Positions 24,401-36,419 of a stretch of 64,000 nucleotides of DNA are shown piece after piece. Position numbers and translations under genes: made by a program. The first letter of the stretch is position 1. The number at the start of each line of letters is the position of its first letter. Source of the stretch: Ashinkailepas kermadecensis (lineage: Eukaryota > Arthropoda > Thecostraca > Neolepadidae); NCBI GenBank assembly GCA_034440615.1, contig JAOTOM010004007.1, forward strand, positions 135,001 through 199,000, written 5' to 3'. Under the pieces are notes generated by a model. It was not told the DNA's origin and did no database searches. It saw only the letters and a program-made list of their open reading frames with translations.

Positions 24401-24789
24401 GGTAATCTTTACCTTTCGGCCGACACATACTGCCAAGGTTAGTGATTTGTAAAGAGGTGTACAGTGGGGAACAGTGACGTCACAGGAATCAGGGAAGTGA
24501 CGTCACGTCGTCACAAGTGTCGAGGCCGAAAAATTTGCTTCGGAGGATTTTGGTTTTCCGGTTAGGTTAGGTTAGGTTAGGTTAGGTTAGGTTAGATTAT
24601 ATTATGCTATGATACATTTTGTATATTATGCTACATTATCTTATTCTAGGTTAGGTGGTAATCTTTACCGACACCCGACTCCTGTGACGTCACTTCCCTG
24701 ACTCCTGTGACGTCACTGTTCCCCACTGTACACCTCTTTACAAATCACTAACCTTGGCAATATGTGTTGGCCGAAAGGTAAAGATTACC
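24401..24789. mobile_element. Foldback MITE with 8-bp target duplication
   Basis: Inverted arms of about 110 bp (24401-24510 and 24680-24789) differ by only a handful of bases. The termini are GGTAATCTTTACCTTTCGGC and its complement. GCTAAATA directly precedes the left end (24393-24400) and directly follows the right end (24790-24797), a perfect 8-bp direct duplication. The arms hold TGACGTCA palindromes (two each). An extra inner copy of GGTAATCTTTACC lies at about 24656. The 8-bp duplication fits hAT- or P-like transposition. No transposase is encoded. Confidence 0.88.
24560..24595 (+). repeat. Interstitial (TTAGG)n tract, 7 repeats
   Basis: Seven perfect GTTAG/TTAGG repeats lie in the loop of the foldback MITE, followed by a degenerate TTAGATTATATTATGC region and one more GGTTAGG at about 24649. 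TTAGG is the ancestral arthropod telomere repeat. Confidence 0.9.
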
Positions 24790-25094
24790 GCTAAATAGTG
24801 GCTTTTTTGGTTTAGGTTTATTTCTTAGAAGCACGGTGTGTTTGTATTGTGCTTCAAAATATTAGAACGAATTTGTGAGCCAAAGGCGTTCTTTTCGGAG
24901 AAAAAAGCGCCCCTTTGAGACGAAAATGCGTCCCCTCAGTATTATCGAGCGCAGCCGCTGCACCCGCTCAACGAATTTTTCCACCGAAGGTGAACCTCTA
25001 AGGAAATGTGCTCGTCCCCTGGAGAAATTGGAGAAAACCTGAAGAAACCACCAAACCACATTTGGCAGCACATTTCCCAGGTACCATGCACCAA

Positions 25095-25435
25095 TAACCG
25101 CACACTCCTGCCACCTGTTGACAGAAAGCGGAGACACAGCCGCAAGATTTCGCCGCCATGGTTTCGCTGGCTCCTCTAGCGGACAACTGACGATCTATTT
25201 TTGTACTTTATGATCCTTGGACCTAAATGAACTTTGGACGTTATGAACGCTCCCTCTGAAGCCAGTTTTGTACGTTGTGATCGTTGTACGTTATGAACTT
25301 TGTACATTGTGGACGCGCCCTATCCAATGCATTTTGGACTATATTTCTATTTTTGTACCTTATGATCCTTGGACGTTGTGAGCTTTGTACATTATGAACT
25401 TTGGTAGTAAATGAACCTTGGACGTTATGAATGCT
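25095..25435 (+). mobile_element. Interspersed repeat family D, copy 2
   Basis: This is the inverted partner of 5496-5765. It carries GCTGGCTCCTCTAGCGGACA, then repeated words TTGGACGTTATGAAC and TTTGTACATTATGAAC, GCGCCCTATCC, and ends GAATGCTCCCCG. It has an additional block of the 15-bp words (about 25205-25290) absent from copy 1. Confidence 0.78.
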
Positions 25436-25439
25436 CCCC

Positions 25440-26060
25440 GGCCAACAAGACTGCCATGGGCGATCCCCCCCGCGCCATCCTGATGCCCGATATCGGACTC
25501 AAATCTAACTCATTGCAGCGCCCATTCCTGCCAGCGTACTGCCTTGTGGCCATCTGATTCTTCTGCCAAAGGAATTCGATCCCTACTGAAATTGCTGATG
25601 TCTGCGATCGAGACGGACTCTCGCCGTGTTTTGCCGGCAAGATCGAACAATATCCGCCATTGGCTTTGCAGACGCCCACACATAACACACTAGCTCAATG
25701 GCACCCGTTCCCCGGCTTTGTTTGCCTGTACAAGCGAACGATTTTGACGTCGCCAACGTCGCCATTAAGCATAGACGCGCTACTATGTCAATAGCGCTCA
25801 ATACTTAGCTCACTGCGTACACATTTGGGATTTGCGTACCGACGCCTATGCAAATGCATTATTCGCCAGCCAACAGAAAGGAACAATCCATGTTTGCCTT
25901 TTTCTCAAGATCGCTTTGTAACATTAGTAGGAAGTTATTCGCGTACTATAACGTAGCATAGTAATATCGGAATAGCATATTAATATTAATAGGAAACAAA
26001 ACTTTTCATTATCACAATCATTCAAGTAGACCAACTACATCTATTCAACAGCTCACCAAC
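25440..26060. other. Unassigned sequence
   Basis: No splice-bounded exon, RT motif or tandem array was seen. A minus-strand frame at 25425-25801 is not protein-like to my eye. Confidence 0.35.
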
Positions 26061-26064
26061 GAGC

Positions 26065-26510
26065 AAAGCGCCTGGCGGTGGTTCACGAGAAAAACCTGAC
26101 AATTTAGTGCCTGGTGGGTGGTTCACAAGAAAGGCCTGGTAATCTAGCGCCTGGTGGGTGGTTCACGAGAAAGGCCTGGTAATGTAGTGTCTGTTGGGTG
26201 GTTCACGAGAAAGGCCTGGTAGCTTGGCACCTGGTGGACGTTTCACGAGGAAGACCTGGTAATTTAGCCCGAGTGGGTGGTTCACGAAAAAGGCCTGTTC
26301 ACTTGCAAGTCGTCAGGTTTTAACGCTCGCTCGTCTGCGGCAATTCACCACCTTCGCAATGAGAAGGGATTATTACGGCCCCCAGCACATCGAAACCGAG
26401 AGAGAGAGAGAGAGCTAGCGGCATGTGCCACAGACAGCGGGCTGAGAGAGAGAGAGAGAGCTAGCGGCATGTGCCACAGAGAGAGAGAGAGAGAGAGAGA
26501 GAGCTAGCGG
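26065..26510. repeat. ~41-bp minisatellite (about 6 copies) followed by (GA)n blocks
   Basis: Units containing GCCTGGTGGGTGGTTCACGA repeat from 26065 to about 26300. Then three (GA)n runs (near 26397, 26443 and 26480) are separated by copies of GCTAGCGGCATGTGCCACAG, giving a second, larger period of about 65 bp. Confidence 0.85.
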
Positions 26511-26519
26511 CATGTGCCA

Positions 26520-27670
26520 CAGACAGCGGGCTGCACGTCATGACGATATCGCGATTGGTGCCCAACCTACATGCTTTTTCACATGCTGACCTCCTTGGTC
26601 ACTTTTAGGCCAATTTTCGCCAAAATCTCAATGTTTTGCTTTCAATAGTTTCCTGTGTGACAACGGTGGTAGACAAGCGTTTTAAATATTCACCGTTGTG
26701 TTCCTCAGTAGATCTGGATGCTAACCATGTGCAATTTGTGACCTTTCGACCATTAGTTAAGGGGTCAGATGAGGTAAAAGTGGCGACTTGGTCTTAAACA
26801 TTTCCGAAATAGTTACCGAAAGCACCATTTCATAGCATCCAAGGGTAATATATGACGTCGATTTCAACCTGAGTGTTCAAGTTAATCTGAGGATAACCCC
26901 TAACCAGAAAATGGTCATCTGAAGTCAAGTTCAGTCAGGGACCTATGAAGTACTTGGAAGAGTAAATGCCCTATGTGAGCTCGTTAGCTGAGTTGTTGAT
27001 CGCCATACCACACCAATCATTGTGATTGGGGGAAATACGTGAGATTGATGTCCGATAAGTCACGATTTTGGCGGAAAACGACCTGAAAGATTCTCTCGTA
27101 TGACGTGATAGGTCAGGGACCTGACACATCTTCAAGTTTTCTACACCACGAGGTCAGCAACAGATGCACCAGCAGCTATGTCAAGTGGCGGCACGCTGAC
27201 GCGCGACATGTTTTCATAGTCGCAAAAAGAACTTGTGGCAGGGACGATCACCCCCTCCCCCTCCCGCTGCACGGGCGATAATTAAAATGATTTTAGAATG
27301 CTTTCTCCTCGGTACATTGAAATCGTCCTCGGACATTACAGGGTATTTTAGGGTGCCAACTGGATGGACATTTCTCACCCAACATATTTTTTTTCACGGC
27401 CAGTCGTGCAATTCTTGTCCCTGTATCCAGCTGTCCAATTTTTTTTGTAAAGGTTCCCTTCTTCCTTAGCATACTTACCCTTTTTACTAATTAGCCCACG
27501 GTTATTCACTTACTAAAATCCCTGGAGCGTTGCGCACCCAATGCCATAAGTATGTTCAGACGCGGAAGTGAAGTGGGCTGTGGCATGAACTGGATTCGCT
27601 CTAAGACAGCTGAATAATAAATTCCGCCGTGCCCCTGAGCGAATGTCGATGCACCACCGAATGCGACGCT
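26520..27670. other. Unassigned sequence
   Basis: I see nothing gene-like. GGTCA-type half sites recur (for example 26740-26770 and 27110-27150), as in the satellite at 33-34 kb, but no tandem order is visible. Confidence 0.35.
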
Positions 27671-27679
27671 TCAACCGTT

Positions 27680-29200
27680 TTGGTGGTTTCGTGGAGAGCT
27701 GGGCGCCTGTCGGTTGGTTTTATGATGAGTTAGACGCGTGTCTGGTGTTTCTGGTGCTTCTAGTGGTTGGTGAGCTGAGCAGATGACTGATGGTTCTGTA
27801 GTGAGCTGAGCAGATGTTTGATGGTTCTGTGGTGAACCAGACATGTGTCTGGTCGTTCTGTAGTGAGCTGGATACGTGTCCGACGATTCTGTGGTGGGTT
27901 GACGGAGCTGACTGGTTTGGGGTGAGGCGGGCACGTGTCCGATGATTATGTGGTGGGCTGACAGAGCTGACTAGCTAGGGGTGAGGCGGGCACGTGTCCG
28001 ATGCTTCTGTAATGAGCTGACGGAGCTGACTGGCTAGGGGTGAGGCGGGCACGTGTCCGATGATTATGTGGTGGGCTGACGGAGCTGACTGGCTAGGTGT
28101 GAGGCGGGCACGTGTCCGATGCTTCTGTAATGAGCTGACGGAGCTGACTGGCTAGGGGTTAGGCGGGCACGTGTCCGATGATTATGTGGTGGGCTGACGG
28201 AGCTGACTGGCTAGGGGTGAGGCGGTCACGTGTCCGATGATTATGTGGTGGGCTGGCGGAGCTGACTGGCTAGGGGTGAGGCGGGCACGTGTCCGATGAT
28301 TATGTGGTGCGCTGATGGAGCTGACTGGCTAGGGGTAAGGCGGGCACGTGTCCGATGATTATGTGGTGGGCTGACGGAGCTGACTGGCTAGGGGTGAGGC
28401 GGGCACGTGTCCGATGATTATGTGGTGGGCTGATGGAGCTGACCGGCTAGGGGTGAGGCGGGCACGTGTCCGATGATTATGTGGTGGGCTGACGGAGCTG
28501 ACCGGCTAGGGGTGAGGCGGGCACGTGTCCGATGATTGCGTGGTGGGCTGACGGAGGTGACTGGCTAGGGGTGAGGCGGGCACATGTCCGATGATTATGT
28601 GGTGGGCTGGCGGAGCTGACTGGCTAGGGGTGAGGCGGGCACGTGTCCGATGATTATGTGGTGCGCTGATGGAGCTGACTGGCTAGGGGTGAGGCGGGCA
28701 CGTGTCCGATGATTATGTGGTGGGCTGACGGAGCTGACTGGCTAGGGGTGAGGCGGGCACGTGTCCGATGATTATGTGGTGGGCTGATGGAGCTGACCGG
28801 CTAGGGGTGAGGCGGGCACGTGTCCGATGCTTCTGTAATGAGCTGACGGAGCTGACCGGCTAGGGGTGAGGCGGGCACGTGTCCGATGATTATGTGGTGG
28901 GCTGACGGAGCTGACTGGCTAGGGGTGAGGCGGGCACGTGTCCGATGATTATGTGGTGGGCTGACGGAGCTGACCGGCTAGGGGTGAGGCGGGCACGTGT
29001 CCGATGATTATGTCGTGGGCTGACGGAGCTGACTGGCTAGGGGTGAGGCGGGCACGTGTCAGATGATTATGTGGTGGGCTGACGGAGCTGACTGGCTAGG
29101 GGTGAGGCGGGCACGTGTCAGATGATTATGTGGTGGGCTGACGGAGCTGACTGGCGAGGGGTGAGCTGGGCACTTGCTTGCTGGCTCTGTGGTGAGCTGA
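27680..29200 (+). repeat. 59-bp minisatellite, about 22 regular copies plus degenerate flanks
   Basis: The core is GCTGACTGGCTAGGGGTGAG followed by GCGGGCACGTGTCCGATGAT and TATGTGGTGGGCTGACGGA. The period of 59 was measured between GGCTAGGGG at 28622 and 28681. The left edge (27680-27960) has shorter, diverged units. The right edge decays into TGACCTATGATTATGTACTT, which leads straight into the exon B acceptor. Confidence 0.94.
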
Positions 29201-29231
29201 GTACGTGACCTATGATTATGTACTTTTGCAG

Positions 29232-29340
29232 GTCGCAGATTTCCAGCAGACCCTTCATGGCCACTGTGAATGCGTTTCTCTGTGCCACCGGGGTGAGCCG
29301 AGCAGCAGCGCTTGTTATTGAACAGTACCACTACCAGCAG
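29232..29340 (+). CDS. Exon B of the PRRT3/4-like gene (TM2)
   Basis: Acceptor TTTTGCAG ends at 29231 and donor GTAAGA starts at 29341. One base completes the split Arg codon from exon A. The frame then encodes SQISSRPF, a helix MATVNAFLCATGVSRAAALV, and IEQYHYQQ, ending in phase 0. The G-x-S-R-A block followed by a tyrosine-rich segment is the feature I recall from the second helix of PRRT3/PRRT4 (GxSRA...Y). The exon is 109 nt. The intron before it is 25.7 kb and after it 1.36 kb. Confidence 0.82.
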
Positions 29341-29344
29341 GTAA

Positions 29345-30540
29345 GAAGAGCACCAGTATCAACGTCCCCGGTTGAGATGGCCACTAGGTCTATGCAATTT
29401 TTTTGGTTTAAAAACTTTAAAATCTCTCATCTCTCATCTCTCTCAAAAACCCTAAAAACTCCCATAGTAATGTTGTTCTCCCAATCCTCATACACTTCCA
29501 TTGAATTAATTGATATATGTCCGAAGGACAGGAGAGCCTGATCACATGCGGGACACAAGTGGGCATATTTTGATCTGAGGTCGGTGTTGAAGTCTATATC
29601 CTTTCTGGATAAGAAGTACATACATATACAGATAGCATCAGTATCTACACGCCAGATGCACTAGGTGCTATATCGGCTACACAAACTTCCTTTGATCTGA
29701 ATTAACATCATCGAAGTGCTATAGCCATGGGCGTAGTTAGCGGGAGGACGGAAGGGACTACCCCCGCACTATTCGGCGGCACCCCATCTGATTGGAGAGA
29801 TCAAAAGGCAGTGAACTGACTGACTCTGACTGAAAGAGGCAGTGCACCCTCCCCCATGGTCAGTGGAACCTCTCCGGGGAAATGGCGCCCATGCCGTGAA
29901 AATCGTCCCAAATTATACCTGTCTCTCCTACACCTCTGGACATAGCTGCTATCTGTTTTCGTTACACTAGCGTAGTTCAATTGTAACATGGCTGTTAGAT
30001 ATGGGGTGGTGGTTCTGATTAGCCCATGTCACCATCCCTGGTTATGCTATGGTAAGAGGTTAGAAATTCGGTGAAAACCCCCACCGTTGACGTAGTATTT
30101 CGAACATTCTCAAAACTGCTACCCACCAACGTCACGAAGTGTTCAACATGTTCATCTTCGACACTATCCTAGCCTTTAGAAACCATTAGGAGAGTGGAGT
30201 TGGAAGCGCTGGCTACCTCCCAGGCATACTCAAACATGTGGTTGTTCAGATTTAAAGCCAGTCTTCGGCCTGATTTATTACTGGCAATCTCATTAGAGTG
30301 CAGCAGTTCTTTGTTTGAACATATTCTGTGATCAGTGGCTTTCTCTCAGATTCTTACCTGGAGAGGCGGAGTACAGAGGCGAGCCTTGACCGGTAACTAT
30401 TCCCGATTCAAGAATGTTGAATGAAAAACGGTAGCAAGCTGTCTACATTCGCATTCCCATTGCAGTGTGCCGGGCCGGAGTTAGAGCTACGTCCGCTCCC
30501 GGGAGCAGTTGGAGAGTTCAACGCCAGTGTAACACACCTC
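29345..30540 (+). other. Intron between exons B and C
   Basis: No further exon is recognised. A scrap near 29725-29880 resembles the GGCGTAGTTAGC / CCCCC-rich ends of repeats also seen near 32610, 50530 and 54110. Confidence 0.5.
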
Positions 30541-30542
30541 AG

Positions 30543-30712
30543 GAAAGGCCAGCCTTATCTGTCGTAGCCCAGCTGCAGTCAACTGGTGATGACTGAATGA
30601 CGTCATTGGGCCTCAGGTGCTGCCGGAGAAAGGCCAGCCTTATCTGTCGTAGCCCAGCTGCAGTCAACTGGTGATGACTGAATGACGTCATTGGGCCTCA
30701 GGTGCTGCCGGA
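30543..30712 (+). repeat. 85-bp tandem duplication spanning the exon C acceptor
   Basis: Two nearly identical 85-bp copies (30543-30627 and 30628-30712) each contain the branch/polypyrimidine region, CATTGGGCCTCAG and the first 11 bases of exon C (GTGCTGCCGGA). The working acceptor is the second (exon from 30702). The first would open at 30617, add 85 nt and run into an in-frame TAG after 11 codons. Confidence 0.93.
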
Positions 30713-30803
30713 GATGGCGTCACTCCTGCTCTGGGACGTGGGCTTTCCATGCCTGCTGGCCGCCTCCATCATCATACAGTACACCTTCTCCGAGCTGTCG
30801 CAG
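30702..30803 (+). CDS. Exon C of the PRRT3/4-like gene (TM3)
   Basis: The 102-nt exon runs from CTCAG|GTGCTG to CAG|GTCGGT with phase 0 at both ends and 34 codons. It encodes VLPEMASLLLWDVGFPCLLA, then ASIIIQYTFSELSQ. A LP-x(5)-LL-x-D-x-x-x-PCL helix directly after the exon B tyrosine segment is the strongest family signature I see (LPALxxLLLxDLPLPCLxA in PRRT3 as I remember it). Confidence 0.85.
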
Positions 30804-30935
30804 GTCGGTAGTTCTGCACCACACGCGATGCCTCAAAGTTGATGCCTCTCTGGCAGCTCCGAGTAAAACAGGAGCCTCCTGTTCGTCTCTCTCTATCATA
30901 TTGGCTCATGTTTTATCTTGCTCTCTTCCTTGCTC

Positions 30936-31260
<325 letters not shown>

Positions 31261-31387
31261 CGTCCATTTTTTTGTGAATGGAAGTTTCGATAATTCCTTA
31301 GTTTGGTACCTATAGAATGCAATGTAAGATGTGTGGGGAATACGGAAGGCTATAAACAGTGACTTGTGTGAACAACATATCAGGCAC

Positions 31388-32340
31388 ATTGAATATCACA
31401 GCCGCCGCGTTGGTCACGTAATATCACAGCCCCCGCGTTGGTCACGTAATATAACAGCCGCCGCGTTGGTCACGTAATATCACAGCCGCTGACAACATAT
31501 CAGGCACATTGAATATCACAGCCGCCGCGCTGGTCACGTAATATCACAGCCGCTGACAACATATCAGGCACATTGAATATCACCGCCGCCGCGTTGGTCA
31601 CGTAATATCACAGCCGCCGCGTTGGTCACGTGATATCACAGCCCCCGCGTTGGTCACGTAATATCACAGCCGCCGCGTTGGTCACGTAATATCACAGCCG
31701 CCGCGTTGGTCACGTAATATCACAGCCGCCGCGTTGGTCACGTAATATCACAGCCCCCGCGTTGGTCACGTAATATCACAACCGCCGCGTTGGTCACGTA
31801 ATATCACAGCCGCCGCGTTGGTCACGTAATATCACAGCCGCCGCGTTGGTCACGTAATATCACAGCCCCCGCGTTGGTCACGTAATATCACAACCGCCGC
31901 GTTGGTCACGTAATATCACAGCCGCCGCGTTGGTCACGTAATATCACAGCCGCCGCGTTGGTCACGTAATATCACAGCCGCCGCGTTGGTCACGTAATAT
32001 CACAACCGCCGCGTTGGTCACGTAATATCACAGCCGCCGCGTTGGTCACGTAATATCACAGCCGCCGCGTTGGTCACGTAATATCACAGTCGCCGCGTTG
32101 GTCACGCAATATCACAGCCGCCGCGTTGGTCACGTAATATCACAGCCGCCGCGTTGGTCACGTAATATCACAGCCCCCGCGTTGGTCACGTAATATCACC
32201 GCCGCCGCGTTGGTCACGTAATATCACCGCCGCCGCGTTGGTCACGTTATATCACAGCCCCCGCGTTGGTCACGTAATATCACAGCCGCCGCGCCGCGTT
32301 GGTCACGTAATATCACAGCCGCCGCGTTGGTCACGTAATC
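31388..32340. repeat. 28-bp minisatellite, about 33 copies
   Basis: The unit is CGTAATATCACAGCCGCCGC plus GTTGGTCA. Variants have CCCCCGCG or ACCGCCGCG. At the left end a longer composite unit with GACAACATATCAGGCACATT alternates (31370-31590). There are no unique spacers, so this is not a CRISPR array. Confidence 0.95.
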
Positions 32341-32960
32341 GGTGTCATCTGAATGGAGAGCGGTCACTTGGGGATTTACTCACCAATGCATTCCAACAGG
32401 CGGAGCTCAGAAAAGCAGTGTGAGTGTAGCAACAACTTCGAAATCACACTACAATCCCATTTCAGTAATCACAGCACGGAGAACGAACATTGTAAGAGCA
32501 GTTATGCTTATCACAGGGTGTCTTATTGTATGCATATATGAATGCTGTATGTGCTTTCTCTCTGACTGTGCTTAAGTCACAACTCTAAGAAACTACTTCT
32601 CATTCCAATGGCGTAGCCAAGGAGGGGGTGGAATGGGGCAGACCCCTGGAGGGTCGGAGGGGGCCCTCCAGGCGACCGCCTCGAGGAGCCCGCAAGAACC
32701 CCTCAAGGCTTCTGTGCAGGGGCACCGCAAGGGCCCTGGACCGATGTGAAGGGCCCTGAATCGACGAAAGAGGCCCTGGACTGATGGGCAGGGTCCCGGG
32801 CCAATTAAGAGGACCCCGAGTCAACGGAGAGTGCCTTTAGGAAGATGTTGAGGGCCCCGAGCCAATATGAGGGGTCCTTGGCTGATGGTGGGCCCAAGCC
32901 GAAGAAAGGGCCCTTTACCTGATGGAGGGGCATATATATATATATATATATATATACATC
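32341..32960. other. Unassigned sequence with a GGCGTAGCC-type repeat scrap
   Basis: Positions 32608-32900 start AATGGCGTAGCCAAGG and continue as a G/C-rich block in which GGGCCCT words recur about every 30 bp (GGGCCCTGGACCGATG, GGGCCCTGAATCGACG). This style resembles the quasi-periodic sequence at 61.4-64 kb. A short (TA)n lies at 32935-32956. Confidence 0.55.
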
Positions 32961-32974
32961 ACCGAGCAAGGAAT

Positions 32975-34250
32975 TCGTTGACCTGAGGTCAAATGGTGAC
33001 CTCGAGTGACCAGTTGACTTTGTGTGCTGCACGCCACCTTGATAGTGGTGGCACAAGCGTTTGAATCATTCCAATAAGTGAATTCTCCGGCAAGTTATGC
33101 GGTACCCCAAATTTGACCTGTTTGACCTTTTGACCTCTGTAGGCGAAGGGGCTCGTGCAATGAAAAAACTCGTGTCGTGGTGCATGCTCGGGTATGGCTG
33201 TGAAGGCATTTTCAGACGAATCGGAGGATATTGGTGAATGCGTTTCTGAATGCGTTGCTGAATGGGATGCTAGTGCTACCTGATGAAATGCGTCATCCAT
33301 AGAGGTCAGGTCACGCAGTGTGCTGCTTATTGTATTGATAGTGCATGTATCAGTGGTGAGATAGTCTACATTCAATGCTTTCGTTTGGCCCACATACGGT
33401 ACCCCAGTGTACCACTTTCATTTTCTGAAATTCATCAAACCTGATCTGAGGTCAAACGCTGACCTTGAAGGTCACATGCTCGGATGTGCTGCTTCCTTGC
33501 TCGATGGGAGATTATTCGACGCTGATATCCATCCGACAAATGTATTCAGGAAGATGTTATTCGGTACCCCATAATTCTTCCATGGGGCGTAATGTTAGTG
33601 TTTACCTTGACCCGTGGTCAAAGGTTGACTTTGAAGGTGATATGCTTGGATGTGCTGCTTTCTTGCCCAATGGGAGATTATTCGGCCTAATCCGATGAAT
33701 GTATTTAGGAAGATATTATTCGGTACCCCGTAGATGGCAATAGTGCAAGGTCAAAACAATATTTGTGAACATAGGTCAAACTTTGAGATTGTACGTGAGA
33801 CGCTTCAATGTACTGCATTCATGAGCCTTACCCAATGTCTGTGTATTATTTCGTGGTGCCAAGCAAAATATTTCGGAAATTATCGGGTCCACAATAATTT
33901 GGTATATTTGCTATTTTCGGTATTTGTTTGCGAACGGTGATGAATCGGTGACCATGACGGGTCATTTTGATCGATGTGCTCTATGTATGTGCTATGTAGA
34001 CTGTTACCTGCAAAAATCAGGTATATCCAATGTGTCACCATGATTTTATTCGGTACCTCATAAATAGATATAGTGCATGAGTAAAACCAACTTTGGTGAC
34101 CTGAGGTCAAACTGTGCCATTAAAGGTCACGTAATTCGATGTGCTGCATCTTTGATGGACAGCGGACATCTAGGCGCTGGAATCATTCGGCTTAGTGAAG
34201 TACTTTGAATTGTATGCGGAACCGTTTTTTTACCCGAATGACATTTCCTG
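32975..34250 (+). repeat. Degenerate long-period satellite with TGACCTGAGGTCA and TATTCGGTACCCC motifs
   Basis: At least three diverged copies (about 33440-33580, 33600-33740 and 34080-34210) share a GACCTGAGGTCAAA-like start, GAAGGTCACATGCTCGGATG, TGCTGCTT, GGGAGATTATTCGG, GTATTCAGGAAGATGTTATT and CGGTACCCC. A further partial copy lies at 32978-33115. Related TGACCTNAGGTCA palindromes appear at 35420, 35604 and 38502. No coding potential is evident. Confidence 0.75.
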
Positions 34251-34699
34251 ACCTCTGGAGATCAAACTGATCATCCTACGCAATAATTGTTGTTCGCCTT
34301 ACGACAAAGATCATAACCGGAAGCGACAAAGATCATAACCTGAAAAAGAACGCATTCGGAGTATGTGCAAATAGGATGCCGAATGCGAATGCGAATGCGC
34401 TGCTAATATCATAGACATGTGGATCATTGAGTTTGCTTACAGCGCAAGCGTTTTCTGACTACTGGCAAATGCTTAAAACACTCGTGAATTCCAATGCGCA
34501 TCTCGCATGCTTGCAAAAGCATTACAAGCCCGTTGAGGATCATAGATCAAGATAAAGTGTTGGATTTCGTCAACGTAGTCGCGAAAAGCTAAAGGATATA
34601 AGCTGCTAACGTATATCCTATGACGGATTTATGCACCAATTTCTGAACATGAAGATAAAAGTATCTTCCTAAAGTTGTTCAGAGTTCTAGACATGGATG

Positions 34700-36020
34700 G
34701 TCAGGTAAAAAAATATTGGTGGGGCCTAATGCATGGAGGTAATGAATACTGTCAATTTGATTGGTGGCACCCACCACAAAGGGTCCCATGTTAACACGCG
34801 CACTGGAGAGCGGGGGGGGGGGGCAAATCCGCCCACCCCTCAGATTTTTCGTAACTATCTCCAGATTTTACCGGTCGATATACACCATGCTGTGTTTACC
34901 TGCTTCGAACTGTGCGGCGCGTCGTTTGAAACCAGAAAAACGAAAATCGGCAGAAACGTTTTCGAGTTAGAGGCTGCCAAAGTCAAAACATTTCGTGGAG
35001 TCAGACCACAAAAATCGGCGCTGGTGCGCTTCGCGTATATCGGCAAAAGGGAAGTGTTCATGGCAATGTTAGCGACTTGTTTGATGTATATTGTTATGCT
35101 ATATTGTTTCAAGATCATGCTAGGTCACCGAGGTCAACTCAGGTCAAGTTCATAACAGGTCAATGAAACTAAACTTGTTGAACTGGAAGGTTGTCATAAA
35201 CGCAAATGACAGTCATGCGATTCATGTCATATTGCATGTTGCTCCCTACTGAAAACTTCTGTTTTTGTCATTGTGAAGCTAAGCGTTTCTATATATAATT
35301 CATGCACTTCAGCCCTTTCTTCGTGAAGCCGATTGCGCTGGGACGCCCGCCGGTCCGGCGGGTGGCCCGGTTCCGGTAAATGGAACCGATAACTACCCCA
35401 ATAAAGTGCTTATATATAGGTGACCTGAGGTCAAATACCGGGTCTATCATCTGTATTGCATCATTAGTTATGTCCAAAACATCATTGATGCCCATTCTGG
35501 AGCATTTAAACACAATCGCAGCGATCCATAGCCATGTCAAGCCAAGCCACGCAAAACAAGCCATATATGACATATGGGACTTAATTTGAACTTGAAGATA
35601 TTGACCTAAGGTCATGCAATTTAAACACAATAGAACTCCCCACCATATTCATCAATCCTGAAAATTGCATTACTCTAGCTATAGCAGGAGTCGAGATCTT
35701 GGGGGGGGGGGGAAACCGCCCCTCCCCCTCTCCAGCGCGCGTAACTTTCAGAGGCCCTCCAGGGCGCGTGTTAAGAGAGCAAGAAGTTGGTGGGGCCAGG
35801 GCAAAGTTGGTGGGGCCCAGTCCCCACCAAAAGTATATGAAGCCACCGGAGTTACTCAAACCACGACGATTCTCGACCTTCTATTTGCGCTAAGGAGTGC
35901 CACGGGACACAACCGCTCCGTGTGCCACTCGTCCGTTGAAAAAGGGCGGAAACGCCCCTACCGACAACTGACATCGACTCGCCGGGCGCTACGAACCCCG
36001 CCGCGGCCAATGAGGTGAGA
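34700..36020. other. Unclassified interspersed repeats with G-tracts
   Basis: Two segments with long G runs (34809-34822 and 35699-35712) are flanked by CAAATCCGCCCACCCC- or AAACCGCCCCTCCCC-type sequence, and both carry GGTGGGGCC words. This resembles ends of a decayed DNA element. A GC-rich hairpin occurs at about 35343-35366 (CGCCCGCCGG/CCGGCGGGTG). I could not identify a protein. Confidence 0.45.
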
Positions 36021-36229
36021 CGAATTACTCTACGTCACATATCAAGATTGCATCATAGCCACAACCAAAACATATCTCAGGTGGGATCTCGACCCCATGG
36101 ATCCAAGCGGTGGCGACACCATTGTTCATCAAAGTGCATCATATGCTTGGGAACCTTCGGCTATCGTATTGCGAGGAAGAGCAAATAAAAAACAAACAAA
36201 AAGCAAAGGAATAATCTGCAAGAATGCAC

Positions 36230-36412
<183 letters not shown>

Positions 36413-36419
36413 TAATGAT

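Noticed and set aside
31388..32340. Possible CRISPR-like array of 28-bp repeats
   Set aside because: Units are directly adjacent with no unique spacers, and the window is eukaryotic.
35665..36018. Exon ending CCAATGAG|GTGAGA with a 117-codon frame
   Set aside because: It would sit between exons C and D, which already join in phase 0. No family resemblance was seen, and the upstream part is repeat-derived with a G-tract.
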